Shown here: positions 1-9,001 of the stretch, in pieces
Layout of the letters: every line of letters begins with the position of its first letter
Position numbering within the stretch: the stretch's first letter is position 1
NCBI GenBank assembly: GCA_041602035.1
Contig: JBFIHA010000005.1
Coordinates: 113,037-177,036, forward strand
DNA: 64,000 nucleotides
Direction of reading: 5' to 3'
Origin: JAOTVV01 sp041602035
Lineage (GTDB): Bacteria > Gemmatimonadota > Gemmatimonadetes > Gemmatimonadales > GWC2-71-9
Notes under the pieces: generated by a model
Database searches by the model: none
What the model was told of the DNA's origin: nothing
Seen by the model: the letters and a program-made list of their open reading frames with translations, nothing else
Program-made: the position numbers and the translations under genes

Positions 1-1
1 T

Positions 2-607
2 GCCTATGAAGTGACCGGTGGAACGATAGCGTTTGAGGGGAAGGACGTGCTGGAGATGGCGGCCGACGAGCGTGCCCGCGCCGGTATGTTCCTCGCGTTT
101 CAGTATCCGATCGCGATCCGGGGCATCACGAACGCCTATTTCCTCCAGTCGGCCGTGAACGCCGTGCGGAAGGAGCAGGGCCTGGAGGAGCTGGACACGC
201 TCGACTTCGCCGAGACGCTCGAACGCAAGCTCGAACTCATTGGCTGGGACGATAGTCTGATCCACCGGGCTGTGAACGATGGGTTTTCCGGCGGCGAGAA
301 GAAGCGTAACGAGATTCTACAACTCGCAGTGTTGGAGCCGAAGCTCGCCATCCTCGACGAGACCGACTCGGGGCTCGACATCGATGCGGTGAAGGCCGTG
401 GCCGACGCGGTGAACACACTCCGGAGCCCAGATCGTTCCTTTGTCATCGTGACGCACTACGAGCGCATTCTCAACTACATCACCCCCGATCACGTCCACG
501 TGCTGGCGGGTGGCAAGATCGTCCGGTCGGGCGGCATGAAGCTGGCGCTGGAGCTCGAGGCAAAGGGGTACGACTGGATCACCGAGGGTGCGGCGGTGGC
601 GACATGA
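2..607 (+). CDS. sufC: SufC, Fe-S assembly ABC-type ATPase (5' partial)
   Basis: ATPase of the SufBCD scaffold that builds iron-sulfur clusters in the cytoplasm. The reading frame is open to the left edge of the window, so the N-terminus with the Walker A loop is missing (about 50 residues judging by the usual 250-residue length). Visible are the ABC signature FSGGEKKRNE, where SufC typically carries the EKKR variant, the Walker B/D-loop LAILDETDSGLDID, and the switch histidine in IVTHYERIL. The GTG at 11 is only the first in-frame start codon of the fragment and is not the real start. The stop overlaps the sufD start by ATGA, so the two are translationally coupled. sufB is expected upstream, outside the window. 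Confidence 0.95.
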   Translation, partial: AYEVTGGTIAFEGKDVLEMAADERARAGMFLAFQYPIAIRGITNAYFLQSAVNAVRKEQGLEELDTLDFAETLERKLELIGWDDSLIHRAVNDGFSGGEKKRNEILQLAVLEPKLAILDETDSGLDIDAVKAVADAVNTLRSPDRSFVIVTHYERILNYITPDHVHVLAGGKIVRSGGMKLALELEAKGYDWITEGAAVAT

Positions 608-1959
608 CGACGGCCGGCACCCCCAAGAGCGTGGCGGCGGAGCTGAAGGACGCCGCCGTGGCGTACGTTGAGGCCCACGGGCGGTTTGCCGCGAACGGCG
701 CAGCAGCTGCGCCCCAGTGGTTGAAGCGGCGTCGCGATCACGCCATTTCGCGATTCGCCACGGTTGGGTTTCCGAGCACGCGGCTCGAGGAGTGGCGCTT
801 CACCGACGTCAAGGCGCTTGCGCGGACCTCGTTCACGTTGGCTGGTGCCGCAGACCCGAGCGGCCTGGAGCAGCACGTCTCGACCCACCTGCTTGGAGCG
901 CCCGACCAACACGTCGCCGTCTTCGTGAACGGCCACTTCGCGCCGTCGCTCTCGAGACTCCAGCAACTCCCCTCTGGTGTGCTTGCCGGTAGTCTCGCCG
1001 ATGCGCTTGGCCATGACGCCAGCCGCGTCGAGCACCTCCTCGGACAGCTCGCCTCCGACGACGCCAACCCCTTTACCGCGCTCAACACCGCCTTCGTCCA
1101 TGACGGGGCGCTGCTGTTCGTCCCGAAGAACACGAAGGTCGAGCAACCGGTGCACTTCCTCTTCCTATCGGTTCCGGTGCCCGGCACGCCATCGGTGTGC
1201 CACCCGCGCAACCTGATGATTGTGGACCGTGGAGCACAGGCGACGGTATTGGAAACCTATGCCACGGCCGGTGAAGGCACGTGTTGGACCAACGCGGTGA
1301 CCGAGGTGTCGGTCGGCGAGAACGCGACGCTGGATGCGTATCGCCTTCAGCGGGAACGTGACGACGCGTTCCATACCGCGGCGACCCACTCGCGTCAGGA
1401 ACGGAGCAGCAACTACTCGTTCATCACGTTCGGGTTCGGTGGTGGCCTGACGCGGCACGACATCAGGGTCGTTCTCGACGGCGAAGGGGCGGACGCGACC
1501 CTCGACGGTCTCTCGCTGCTTCGTGGGCGCCAGCATACCGACTACCACACGACGCTCGAGCACGCCCAGCCCAACTGCACGAGTTGGGAGTACTTCAACG
1601 GTGTGTTCGACGATCGTGCCCATGGCGTCTTCAACGGGCGCATCATCGTGCGCCCCGGGGCCCAGAAGACGGACTCGAAACAGACGAACAACAACCTGCT
1701 GCTGTCCTCGTCGGCGCGCGCCGACAGCCAGCCCCAGTTGGAGATCTACGCGGACGACGTGAAGTGCACACATGGGGCAACCCTGGGGCCGATCGATGAC
1801 GATCACGTCTTCTACCTCCAAAGCCGAGGCCTCTCGGCGGAGGAAGCCAGGGACCTCCTGACGTACGGCTTCAGCTCCGAGATCCTGAACGCCGTGAAGT
1901 CGGTAGCGCTCAAGGCGGCGCTGGACGGCCTGGTTCGACACTGGCTGGCGGAGGCCTAG
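604..1959 (+). CDS. sufD: SufD, Fe-S cluster scaffold subunit
   Basis: Partner of SufB and SufC in the SUF scaffold complex. The 451-residue product has the SufBD core in its C-terminal half: a beta-helix region with NNNLLLSSSARADSQPQLEI, then the conserved KCTHGATLGPID and the end segment YLQSRGLSAEEARDLLTYGF. The N-terminal part carries the EEWRFTDVKAL motif typical of SufD. The ATG overlaps the sufC stop (ATGA). sufS follows after a 14-bp gap that holds a GAGGAG ribosome-binding site. Assignment to SufD over SufB rests on length, on the N-terminal motif and on position between sufC and sufS. Confidence 0.95.
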   Translation: MTTAGTPKSVAAELKDAAVAYVEAHGRFAANGAAAAPQWLKRRRDHAISRFATVGFPSTRLEEWRFTDVKALARTSFTLAGAADPSGLEQHVSTHLLGAPDQHVAVFVNGHFAPSLSRLQQLPSGVLAGSLADALGHDASRVEHLLGQLASDDANPFTALNTAFVHDGALLFVPKNTKVEQPVHFLFLSVPVPGTPSVCHPRNLMIVDRGAQATVLETYATAGEGTCWTNAVTEVSVGENATLDAYRLQRERDDAFHTAATHSRQERSSNYSFITFGFGGGLTRHDIRVVLDGEGADATLDGLSLLRGRQHTDYHTTLEHAQPNCTSWEYFNGVFDDRAHGVFNGRIIVRPGAQKTDSKQTNNNLLLSSSARADSQPQLEIYADDVKCTHGATLGPIDDDHVFYLQSRGLSAEEARDLLTYGFSSEILNAVKSVALKAALDGLVRHWLAEA

Positions 1960-1973
1960 CGAGGAGCTGGGCC

Positions 1974-3230
1974 GTGCGCCAAGTCTCGACCCCCCTGGTC
2001 GCGACCCGCGCTCGGCGGGACGTGACGACGGTTCGGGAGGATTTCCCCGTCCTGTCCGGCACCGCGAACGGGCATCCTCTGGTCTACCTCGACAACGCTG
2101 CCACGAGCCAGAAGCCGCGCGCGGTGATCGAGGCCTTGACGCGGTTCTATCTGACCGAGAACGCCAACATTCACCGCGGTGTCCACGAGCTGAGCCAGCG
2201 CGCGACGCTCGCCTACGAGGCGGCCCGCGGCAAAGTCCAGCGCTTCCTCAACGCCGCCGATCCGCACGAGGTGGTCTTTGTGCGTGGCGCGACCGAGGCG
2301 ATCAACTTGGTCGCGTCGAGCTTCGGTCGGGTGCGGTTTCGCCAGGGCGACGAGGTCGTGGTCTCGGCTATGGAGCACCATTCGAACCTCGTGCCATGGC
2401 AAATGGCCTGTGAGATCGCGCGCGCGCGGCTCCGTGTCATCCCGATGTCGGACACGGGAGAGTTGGACCTCGATGCACTGCGCCAGCTCGTCAACGAGCG
2501 GACTCGCCTCGTTGCCGTGGTCCACGTGTCGAACTCCTTGGGGACGATCAATCCAATTCAGGAGATCGTCCGTGTGGCCCATGAGGCCGGGGTCCCCGTC
2601 CTGGTCGACGGTGCCCAGGCCGCCCCCCACATGCCGATCGACGTCCAGGACCTCGATGCGGACTTCTACGCGCTCTCCGGACACAAAATGTTCGGCCCCA
2701 CCGGTATCGGTGTGCTCTACGGCAAGGCGAAGCTGTTGGAGGCGATGCCCCCGTATCAGGGGGGTGGGGAGATGATTCGCTCTGTTACCTTCGAGAAGAC
2801 GACGTATGCGCCCCTGCCAGCCAAATTCGAAGCGGGTACGCCGCACATCGCCGGTGCCATCGGTTTGGGAGCAGCCGTGGATTACCTGCGGGGGCTGTCG
2901 TGGGACTGGATCCAACATCACGAGCACGACCTCTTGGAGTACGCGACCGCACAATTACGGGACGTGCCCGGCCTACGGATCGTCGGAACGGCCACGCGCA
3001 AAGCCGCCGTGATCTCGTTCGTCCTCGATGGTGTGCACGCGCACGATATCGGAACCATCCTGGACCAGCGTGGGATTGCCATCAGGACCGGACACCACTG
3101 CACGCAGCCCGTCATGGACCGCCTCGGCCTACCGGCCACGGCGCGGGCTTCCTTTGCCGTCTACAACACGCGTGACGAGGTCGAGGCCCTGGTGCGCGGA
3201 GTCCAGGAAGTCCGATCGGTGTTCGGCTGA
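1974..3230 (+). CDS. sufS: SufS-type cysteine desulfurase
   Basis: PLP enzyme that takes sulfur from cysteine as a persulfide for cluster assembly. The 418-residue product has the PLP lysine in LSGHKMFGPTGIG (Lys238), the cofactor-contacting histidine in EHHSN, the aspartate in VDGAQ, and the persulfide cysteine in RTGHHCTQPV (Cys376). A short Cys loop of this kind marks the SufS/group II class. The GTG start at 1974 follows GAGGAG at the right distance; no in-frame ATG lies near the N-terminus. The stop overlaps the next ATG, which agrees with SufS passing sulfur to the SufU encoded next. Confidence 0.95.
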   Translation: MRQVSTPLVATRARRDVTTVREDFPVLSGTANGHPLVYLDNAATSQKPRAVIEALTRFYLTENANIHRGVHELSQRATLAYEAARGKVQRFLNAADPHEVVFVRGATEAINLVASSFGRVRFRQGDEVVVSAMEHHSNLVPWQMACEIARARLRVIPMSDTGELDLDALRQLVNERTRLVAVVHVSNSLGTINPIQEIVRVAHEAGVPVLVDGAQAAPHMPIDVQDLDADFYALSGHKMFGPTGIGVLYGKAKLLEAMPPYQGGGEMIRSVTFEKTTYAPLPAKFEAGTPHIAGAIGLGAAVDYLRGLSWDWIQHHEHDLLEYATAQLRDVPGLRIVGTATRKAAVISFVLDGVHAHDIGTILDQRGIAIRTGHHCTQPVMDRLGLPATARASFAVYNTRDEVEALVRGVQEVRSVFG

Positions 3231-3721
3231 TGGCGGATCTTCGCGAGCTGTATCAGCAGGTGGTGCTCGACCACAACCGCAGCCCACGCAATTTCAAGAA
3301 GCTCCCCAATGCCAACCGCACGGCGGAGGGCACGAACCCGCTGTGCGGGGACGAGATCACGTTGTACCTGGTTGTGACCGACGATGTGATCGAGGACGTG
3401 GGGTTTCAAGGAACCGGCTGCGCGATCTCGCAGGCGTCGGCGTCACTGATGACCGCGGCGGTGAAAGGGAAGACCCGGGCCGAGGCCGAAGCGCTTTTCC
3501 AGGCGTTCCATGCGATGGTGACCGGCCCCCCCAACGCCGCGGCCAACCACGAGATGCTCGGCAAACTGGCTGCCCTGTCGGGCGTGCGGCAGTTTCCGGT
3601 CCGTGTGAAGTGCGCCAACCTGCCCTGGCATACCTTACACGAAGCGCTCGCTGGTTCGGGCGGCACCGTGTCTACCGAGGACCGTGGCGCCGACACGCGG
3701 GGTGAGCCGACGGCTCGATGA
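3230..3721 (+). CDS. sufU: SufU-like sulfur acceptor / Fe-S assembly protein
   Basis: Zinc-containing partner that accepts persulfide sulfur from SufS in SufB-C-D-S-U operons lacking SufE. The 163-residue product keeps all three cysteines of the IscU/SufU fold, Cys39 in NPLCGDE, Cys64 in GTGCAISQASAS and Cys128 in RVKCANLPWHTL, plus Asp41. The insert between the second and third cysteine has the length seen in SufU rather than in IscU. ATG overlaps the sufS stop, and the stop overlaps the start of the Rieske gene, so the whole cassette is one operon. Confidence 0.93.
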   Translation: MADLRELYQQVVLDHNRSPRNFKKLPNANRTAEGTNPLCGDEITLYLVVTDDVIEDVGFQGTGCAISQASASLMTAAVKGKTRAEAEALFQAFHAMVTGPPNAAANHEMLGKLAALSGVRQFPVRVKCANLPWHTLHEALAGSGGTVSTEDRGADTRGEPTAR

Positions 3722-4041
3722 CGGGGTTCGTAAGAGCGATAGCGTTCGGCGACCTCCCCGACGGTGTGCCTCGGAGCGTGACCCTGCCCGACGAGCGTCG
3801 GGTGTGTTTGGTCCGAGTGGGACAACGAGTGTTCGCGGTCGACGACCGGTGCTCGCACGCCGACTTCCCCATGGGCGACGGGGATCTGGTGGACGATTTC
3901 GTGATCGAGTGCGCGCTGCACGGTGCCCAGTTCGACGTCCGAACCGGCGAGGTGCTCGAGCCACCGGCCGACGAACCGCTACCGACCTACGAGGTGAAGG
4001 TGGAAGGAGATGCGGTGTGGGTCGGAGGGCCGGCGTCGTAG
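3718..4041 (+). CDS. Rieske [2Fe-2S] ferredoxin of the SUF operon
   Basis: Small soluble electron carrier of 107 residues. Both Rieske ligand pairs are present: Cys45-x-His47 (CSHADFPM) and Cys65-x2-His68 (ECALHGAQFD), followed by the GEVLEPPA turn and PLPTYEVKVEG typical of the ferredoxin subunits of non-heme dioxygenases. ATGA overlap with sufU places it in the operon, with no oxygenase nearby. I infer a role in Fe-S assembly or in supplying electrons to it; the specific partner is unknown. Confidence 0.92.
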   Translation: MTGFVRAIAFGDLPDGVPRSVTLPDERRVCLVRVGQRVFAVDDRCSHADFPMGDGDLVDDFVIECALHGAQFDVRTGEVLEPPADEPLPTYEVKVEGDAVWVGGPAS

Positions 4042-4334
4042 CAGCCAACATCGCAGCGCACTCCTCTTCCCATCGAGACCAATGTGCCTGGGGGTGATCG
4101 CCGTGCAGCGGCCACCCGTCGGCGATCGTGCGCCCCTCACCGGGGCGCGTTTCGCTTCATGGCGTCGCCCCTTCGGCCACACGGCCCGCTGCGCGGCACG
4201 TCGCGCTCGTGCGCCACTGATGTCGTGCACAAAGGGACGTGGACGATTGTGAGGCGCGGTTCCGCGCCGCGGGGTCCAGTCAGTATTGTATAGCGGCACC
4301 TCCCGTCTTCCCGACAGCGGGGCAGAGGAGATCC
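4042..4334. other. Structured intergenic region after the SUF operon
   Basis: No convincing gene here. Three strong inverted repeats lie in it: 8-bp arms GATCGCCG/CGGCGATC at 4096-4103 and 4120-4127; 7-bp arms GCGCCCC/GGGGCGC at 4130-4136 and 4142-4148; and GGCGCGG/CCGCGCC at 4253-4259 and 4262-4268. None is followed by a T-run, so they could be Rho-assisted ends of the suf transcript or leader structure for the ABC pair. GTATTGTATAG at about 4287-4297 is a possible -10 region for the downstream gene, without a clear -35. Confidence 0.4.
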
Positions 4335-5297
4335 ATGGACAACCGGCTGGTGATTGAGGCGCAGGGAATCACAAAGCGATTTGCCGGACACACCGCGGTC
4401 CGGAACCTGTCGCTCCAGATACCTTCGGGCTCCGTGTACGGACTGCTCGGACCCAATGGTGCCGGCAAGACGACGACGATTCGCATGCTGATGAACATCA
4501 TCGTCCCGGATCAGGGCCGGATCAGGTTGTTCGGGTTGGAAGATTCGGGTCGAGATCTCAGCCACCGCATCGGCTACCTGCCGGAGGAGCGAGGGCTGTA
4601 CCGGAAGATGCGAGTACTGGACTTGGTCACGTTTTTGGCCGAAGCCAAAGGCGTGGCCCGAAGGACGGCTCGCCAAGAAGGCACCCAGTGGCTCGATCGT
4701 CTCGGGTTGAGCGATTGGATCCGGAAGCCGGTGAGTGACCTCTCCAAGGGTATGCAACAGAAGGTCCAGTTCATTTCCACCATCGTGCATCGACCCGAAC
4801 TGCTGATTCTAGACGAGCCCTTCTCCGGCTTCGATCCGGTGAACACGCAGTTGATGAAGGACATCGTGCTGGAGTTGGGACGACGCGGGACCACGGTGCT
4901 GTTCTCGACGCACATCATGGAGCAGGCGGAGAAGCTCTGTGATTCCGTGTGCATCATCGCGCGTGGCGAGAAGGTACTCGACGGCCGACTGTCCGATGTC
5001 AAGCGGCATCATGGGGGACTGCACGTGATTCTCGCGGTCGAGCGTGGGGTCGACTCGGTGCACGCGCTGTTGTCCGATCGCGCGCTCGTGGCGAAAGCCG
5101 ACAACTATGGCTCCTACGCCGAAGTCGAGCTCGTGGCAGGCTCCGACCCGCAACAGCTGCTCGAGGCCTTGCTGAGAGCGGGGGCAAGGGTGCGGCGATT
5201 CGAGATCGCCGAACCCACGCTCAACAAGATCTTCATCGACATCGTCGGCGCAGATGCCGCGGCACCACGCGCAGAGGAGGACCGGTCGCATGCGTAA
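4335..5297 (+). CDS. ABC exporter ATP-binding protein (NatA-like)
   Basis: Nucleotide-binding subunit of a two-gene exporter. Walker A GPNGAGKTT is at residues 39-47, followed by the Q-loop region, signature LSKGMQQKVQF, Walker B LLILDEPFSGFDP and the switch His in STHIMEQAE. A C-terminal extension of about 90 residues resembles the DUF4162 domain common in NatA-like ATPases. I start at ATG 4335 because GAGGAG stands 4 bp upstream. An upstream in-frame GTG at 4239 would add 32 residues with no family similarity. It overlaps the permease gene by 8 bp. The substrate cannot be read from sequence. Confidence 0.93.
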   Translation: MDNRLVIEAQGITKRFAGHTAVRNLSLQIPSGSVYGLLGPNGAGKTTTIRMLMNIIVPDQGRIRLFGLEDSGRDLSHRIGYLPEERGLYRKMRVLDLVTFLAEAKGVARRTARQEGTQWLDRLGLSDWIRKPVSDLSKGMQQKVQFISTIVHRPELLILDEPFSGFDPVNTQLMKDIVLELGRRGTTVLFSTHIMEQAEKLCDSVCIIARGEKVLDGRLSDVKRHHGGLHVILAVERGVDSVHALLSDRALVAKADNYGSYAEVELVAGSDPQQLLEALLRAGARVRRFEIAEPTLNKIFIDIVGADAAAPRAEEDRSHA

Positions 5298-6564
5298 GAT
5301 CTGGGTTGTGGTGCGCCGAGAGTTCGTGGAGAAGGTCCGCAACAAATGGTTCATCATTTCCACGGTGCTCGGGCCGCTGCTCATGGCGTCGTTCGTCGTG
5401 TTGCCGATTCTGATGGCGGAACGGGGCGGCGCCGACCGGCGCATCGTCGTGGTCGATCTCGGGACTGAGGGGCTCGCCGACCGGCTGGTGAGAACACTCC
5501 GGCCACCCGGACCAGTGTCGGCAACGTTGCTGCCGGCCGAGGTTGCTGACCTCACCCGTGTAGCAGATTCGCTCACCGCACTCGTTGGAGTCAAGGAGAT
5601 CGACGGGTATCTAATCATCTCGGACGAGGCCGTGGAAGACGGCATGGCGGAGTATCGTGGGTCGAATGTCTCGTCCATGGCGGACATGCAGATCCTCGAG
5701 CGTGTGCTGCGAGAAACGGTCATGACCGAGCGCCTGGGACGCGCCGGCGTGGATGCAGGCGTTGTGCAGCAGGCCCGCATTCCGGTTCGTATGCGCACCT
5801 TGAGCATCCGAGGGGGCAAGGTCACGGAAGGCTCGGGCGAGTCGGCATTCATTCTCGCGTACGCCGTGTGGCTAGTGTTGTACATGGCGATCCTCCTCTA
5901 CGGTGTGCAGGTAATGGGCGCCGTGGTGGAGGAGAAGACCTCACGGGTGATCGAGTTGCTGATCTCCAGCCTCCGACCGTTCCAGTTGCTGGCAGGCAAG
6001 GTCGTCGGCGTGGGCGCTGTGGGGCTGTTTCAGCTGGCCATCTGGGGTGTCTGCGCCTGGCTGTTGTTTCAAGAGCGGGAACTGGTGCTGCGGCTGGTCG
6101 GCATCGACGCGGGGCCGGCCGGTGGGTTTGCCTTCCCCGCCGTTCCCCTGGAAACGATCGTTATCGTGCTGACGTACTTCCTGCTGGGGTATTTCCTATA
6201 CGCCGCGATGTTCGCCGCCGTCGGGGCGATGTCCAACTCCGACGCGGAGGCGCGACAGGCGCAGACGCCGGTCATCATGCTGCTCATTATTCCCACGGTG
6301 CTGATGCTGGGGATCCTGCAGCAACCAGATGGGGGTATGGCGGTGAGTCTGTCGCTGATCCCGTTTTGTTCGCCGATCGCGATGCCCGTACGCTGGGCTG
6401 CGGCCACGGTGCCCATCGAGGAGCTCGCGCTTTCGATCGCGTTTCTCGTCATCGCGCTACTCCTGGTGGTGTGGGTGGCCGCGAGGATCTATCGGGTGGG
6501 CATTCTCATGTACGGGAAGCGTCCGAGCCCCAAGGAACTGTGGCGGTGGGTACGCACCACGTAG
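5290..6564 (+). CDS. ABC exporter permease (NatB / ABC-2 type)
   Basis: Membrane subunit pairing with the ATPase encoded just before it. The product has 424 residues: one N-terminal membrane segment (KWFIISTVLGPLLMASFVVL), a large extracytoplasmic domain of about 150 residues, then five or six hydrophobic segments from about residue 190. Conserved ABC-2 elements are visible, including EEKTSRVIELLISSLRPFQL and FLLGYFLYAAMFAAVGA, the NatB/YhaP pattern. The ATG at 5290 has a good ribosome-binding site (GAGGAGG) and lies inside the ATPase gene end. Likely substrates in this family are ions, antibiotics or lipids; none is indicated here. Confidence 0.93.
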   Translation: MRKIWVVVRREFVEKVRNKWFIISTVLGPLLMASFVVLPILMAERGGADRRIVVVDLGTEGLADRLVRTLRPPGPVSATLLPAEVADLTRVADSLTALVGVKEIDGYLIISDEAVEDGMAEYRGSNVSSMADMQILERVLRETVMTERLGRAGVDAGVVQQARIPVRMRTLSIRGGKVTEGSGESAFILAYAVWLVLYMAILLYGVQVMGAVVEEKTSRVIELLISSLRPFQLLAGKVVGVGAVGLFQLAIWGVCAWLLFQERELVLRLVGIDAGPAGGFAFPAVPLETIVIVLTYFLLGYFLYAAMFAAVGAMSNSDAEARQAQTPVIMLLIIPTVLMLGILQQPDGGMAVSLSLIPFCSPIAMPVRWAAATVPIEELALSIAFLVIALLLVVWVAARIYRVGILMYGKRPSPKELWRWVRTT

Positions 6565-6658
6565 CTTGATCGCCGGGACGATCGACAACCGAGCTCCACC
6601 CTTGCCGCGGTCGCAGGCCTAACGCCTTCGGCCGCGGGCGGTCTATCTTTCCCGCCGC

Positions 6659-8536
6659 ATGGACTCCCATTCGGATGTCATTGTCGTTGGCGGCGGCCAC
6701 GCCGGGTCGGAAGCTGCAATGGCAGCAGCTCGGCTCGGTGCCCGGACCCTGCTGGTCACCTCGAACCTCGATACGATCGGGCAGATGTCGTGCAACCCGG
6801 CTATCGGCGGGATTGCCAAGGGGACCGTGGTCCGGGAGGTCGATGCGTTTGGGGGTGTGATGGGTCGGGCGGCAGATCGAGCGACGATCCAGTTCCGCAT
6901 GCTCAATCGGTCCAAGGGCCCCGCGGTGTGGGCGCCGCGCGCTCAGTGCGACCGAGGGCTCTACCGTCGCGCCGTGCGGGCCATACTGGAAAAGCAGCCC
7001 GGGCTTGCGTTCGTGCAGGGCATGGTGGGGGGACTGATCCTCCAGCGGGACCAAGTGGCCGGGGTGCGCCTCACCGACGGGCGGGAGTTCCGCGCACGGG
7101 CTGTGGTGCTCACGGCGGGCACCTTCCTACGAGGGCGCATTCACATTGGGACCACCACCAAGATCACTGCCGGTCGCGCTGGAGACCCGGCGGCGGTGGA
7201 GATCGCCGAGCAGATGGAATCGCTCGGCCTGGAGGTGGCACGCTTCAAGACGGGCACGCCTCCGAGAATCGACGGACGGTCGGTGAACTACGACCGACTG
7301 GAGCGACAGGATGGCGAGGGCGACGGCTTTCGGTTCTCCCATTTCGAGCGTGCGCCGCGACCGTCACAGCGACCGTGCTGGATCGGGTGGGCGGGCGAAG
7401 CGGTCAAGGACGTCATTCGGCGTCATCTTCACGAATCGGCACTGTACGGCGGTGAAATCTCCGGACGCGGTCCGCGGTACTGCCCGTCGATCGAGGACAA
7501 GATCGTTCGCTTCCCTGAGGCAGACCGCCATCAAGTGTTTCTCGAGCCCGAGGGGCTGGCCACGACGGAGCTGTACGTCAACGGCCTGTCGACGTCGCTC
7601 CCGGTGGCCGTACAAGTGCAGTATTTGCAGGCGGTTAAGGGACTCGAACGGGTGCAGATGACACGGCCGGGCTACGCGATCGAATACGACTACTACCCCC
7701 CGCAGCAGCTCACCCCGTGGCTCGAGCTGAAGACGATCGAGCGCGTGTTCCTCGCGGGTCAGATCAATGGAACCACGGGATACGAGGAAGCAGCCGGTCA
7801 GGGGGTAGTGGCAGGGGTCAATGCAGTGCGCCGCATGAGGGGAGAGGAGCCCGTGGTGTTGTCGCGGGACCATGGGTATATCGGGGTCCTGATCGATGAT
7901 CTTGTAACTCGTGGTGTGGATGAACCTTACAGGCTTTTCACCTCACGGGCGGAGTACCGGCTACTGCTCCGGCAGGACAACGCCCTGAAGCGACTGGGTC
8001 CCTTGGCCGAGGAGCTGGGGATGCTCGACGAGCAGGAGACGGCGGTGCTGCGCCGCCGCGTCGAGCAAGAGTCGCGGCTCGTGGAGGGGGCAGAGGCCAC
8101 GACGATCCCCCCGGAAGCGGTCAACGCCCTGCTTCGGACGCTCGGAGAGTCGGAGATCTCCGAGCCTCGGCGTGTCGCAGAGCTTGTTCGCCGCCCGGCT
8201 GTGGGACTGCGAGAAGTGATGGACCTATCCGGCTCAGCCGAGGGCGAAGGCGTGGACGAAGACGCCTGGATGTCCGCTGAGATCGAGATCAAGTACTCCG
8301 GGTACCTGGAGCGGGAGCGAGTCGCTGCCCGAAAGCTCGCCGAGATGGCAGGATTCTGCCTACCTCACGGGCTTGCATATCTAGAACTCAAGAGTCTCAG
8401 CACTGAGGCTCGTCAGAAGCTGGAGCGAGTGCAGCCGAACTCCCTTGCTCAGGCGGCGCGGATACCAGGGATTTCTCCCTCCGATCTCCAGAATCTCGTG
8501 CTCGAGGTAATCCGCCACCGGCGCAGCGTCGCGTAG
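6659..8536 (+). CDS. mnmG: MnmG, tRNA U34 5-carboxymethylaminomethyl modification enzyme
   Basis: FAD enzyme that with MnmE modifies the wobble uridine of several tRNAs. The 625-residue product has the FAD-binding GGGHAGSEAA at residues 11-20, the signature SCNPAIGGIAKG, the second family signature TGYEEAAGQG, and the C-terminal MnmE/tRNA-binding domain (EIEIKYSGYLERE). The length is normal. The ATG at 6659 is immediately followed by the Rossmann motif. As in many bacteria mnmG lies beside parAB, but the usual rsmG between them is absent; instead there is a 537-bp gap with a parS site. Confidence 0.97.
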   Translation: MDSHSDVIVVGGGHAGSEAAMAAARLGARTLLVTSNLDTIGQMSCNPAIGGIAKGTVVREVDAFGGVMGRAADRATIQFRMLNRSKGPAVWAPRAQCDRGLYRRAVRAILEKQPGLAFVQGMVGGLILQRDQVAGVRLTDGREFRARAVVLTAGTFLRGRIHIGTTTKITAGRAGDPAAVEIAEQMESLGLEVARFKTGTPPRIDGRSVNYDRLERQDGEGDGFRFSHFERAPRPSQRPCWIGWAGEAVKDVIRRHLHESALYGGEISGRGPRYCPSIEDKIVRFPEADRHQVFLEPEGLATTELYVNGLSTSLPVAVQVQYLQAVKGLERVQMTRPGYAIEYDYYPPQQLTPWLELKTIERVFLAGQINGTTGYEEAAGQGVVAGVNAVRRMRGEEPVVLSRDHGYIGVLIDDLVTRGVDEPYRLFTSRAEYRLLLRQDNALKRLGPLAEELGMLDEQETAVLRRRVEQESRLVEGAEATTIPPEAVNALLRTLGESEISEPRRVAELVRRPAVGLREVMDLSGSAEGEGVDEDAWMSAEIEIKYSGYLERERVAARKLAEMAGFCLPHGLAYLELKSLSTEARQKLERVQPNSLAQAARIPGISPSDLQNLVLEVIRHRRSVA

Positions 8537-8574
8537 GGCTCGGGTACGGGGCACTCGCTACCTCCCTTTTTTTT
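8535..8574 (+). terminator. Possible weak intrinsic terminator of mnmG
   Basis: An imperfect stem (AGGG 8535-8538 with CCCT 8564-8567, inner GGTA 8543-8546 with TACC 8559-8562) leads directly into a run of eight T at 8567-8574. The stem is weak and interrupted. The long T-run is exceptional in this GC-rich window and sits just after the mnmG stop. Confidence 0.35.
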
Positions 8575-8932
8575 CTTTGCTGCCGGCTTGATCAGCGTGA
8601 AGCTCGCGTTTCGCCGCGCGCGGCCCGCTGCTCCATTGCACGCTGCCACGGGTCCACGCTCCTTCCCTCGATTCCCATCGAGGTTCCACCGCACGGCGGA
8701 AGCCGAGGCGGGCCGCCATGACCCTGTGGTGGCACCGACGCAATCGCACTGGTCCGACGGAGGAGGGGGGCTAGTTGTGTGTCAGCTTCGGGCACCCGGC
8801 ACCCCGAGCGCCACGGCGCTCCGAGAGGCTGTCGCAAGGCCCTGCCCCCAACCTTCCCGGAGCTCAGGGCATCTCGGACACAACATGAATCACACCCTCG
8901 CGTGACCAAGACACGGTGCCACGCGCCGCAGC

Positions 8933-8948
8933 TGTTTCACGTGAAACA
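8933..8948. promoter_or_regulatory. parS: parS centromere site
   Basis: TGTTTCACGTGAAACA, a perfect 16-bp palindrome identical to the canonical chromosomal parS bound by ParB/Spo0J. It lies 125 bp upstream of the parA start, the usual place for one of several sites near the replication origin. Confidence 0.95.
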
Positions 8949-8955
8949 GGACGCA

Positions 8956-9001
8956 CCACGCTTCTAGCGTGGCGGTAAGTGCGCAGGTATATTCCGCGCA
9001 C
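8956..9001. repeat. Two inverted repeats beside parS
   Basis: CCACGC-TTCTA-GCGTGG at 8956-8972 and GTGCGC-N11-GCGCAC at 8979-9001 follow parS by 7 and 30 bp. The second encloses GGTATATTCC, a possible -10 element. They could be ParB/ParA autoregulatory sites or transcript hairpins. Function is inferred from position only. Confidence 0.4.

Noticed and set aside
4096..4148. Riboswitch upstream of the ABC exporter
   Set aside because: Strong hairpins exist, but no conserved riboswitch core that I know is present, and they lie nearly 190 bp before the start codon, nearer to the suf operon end.
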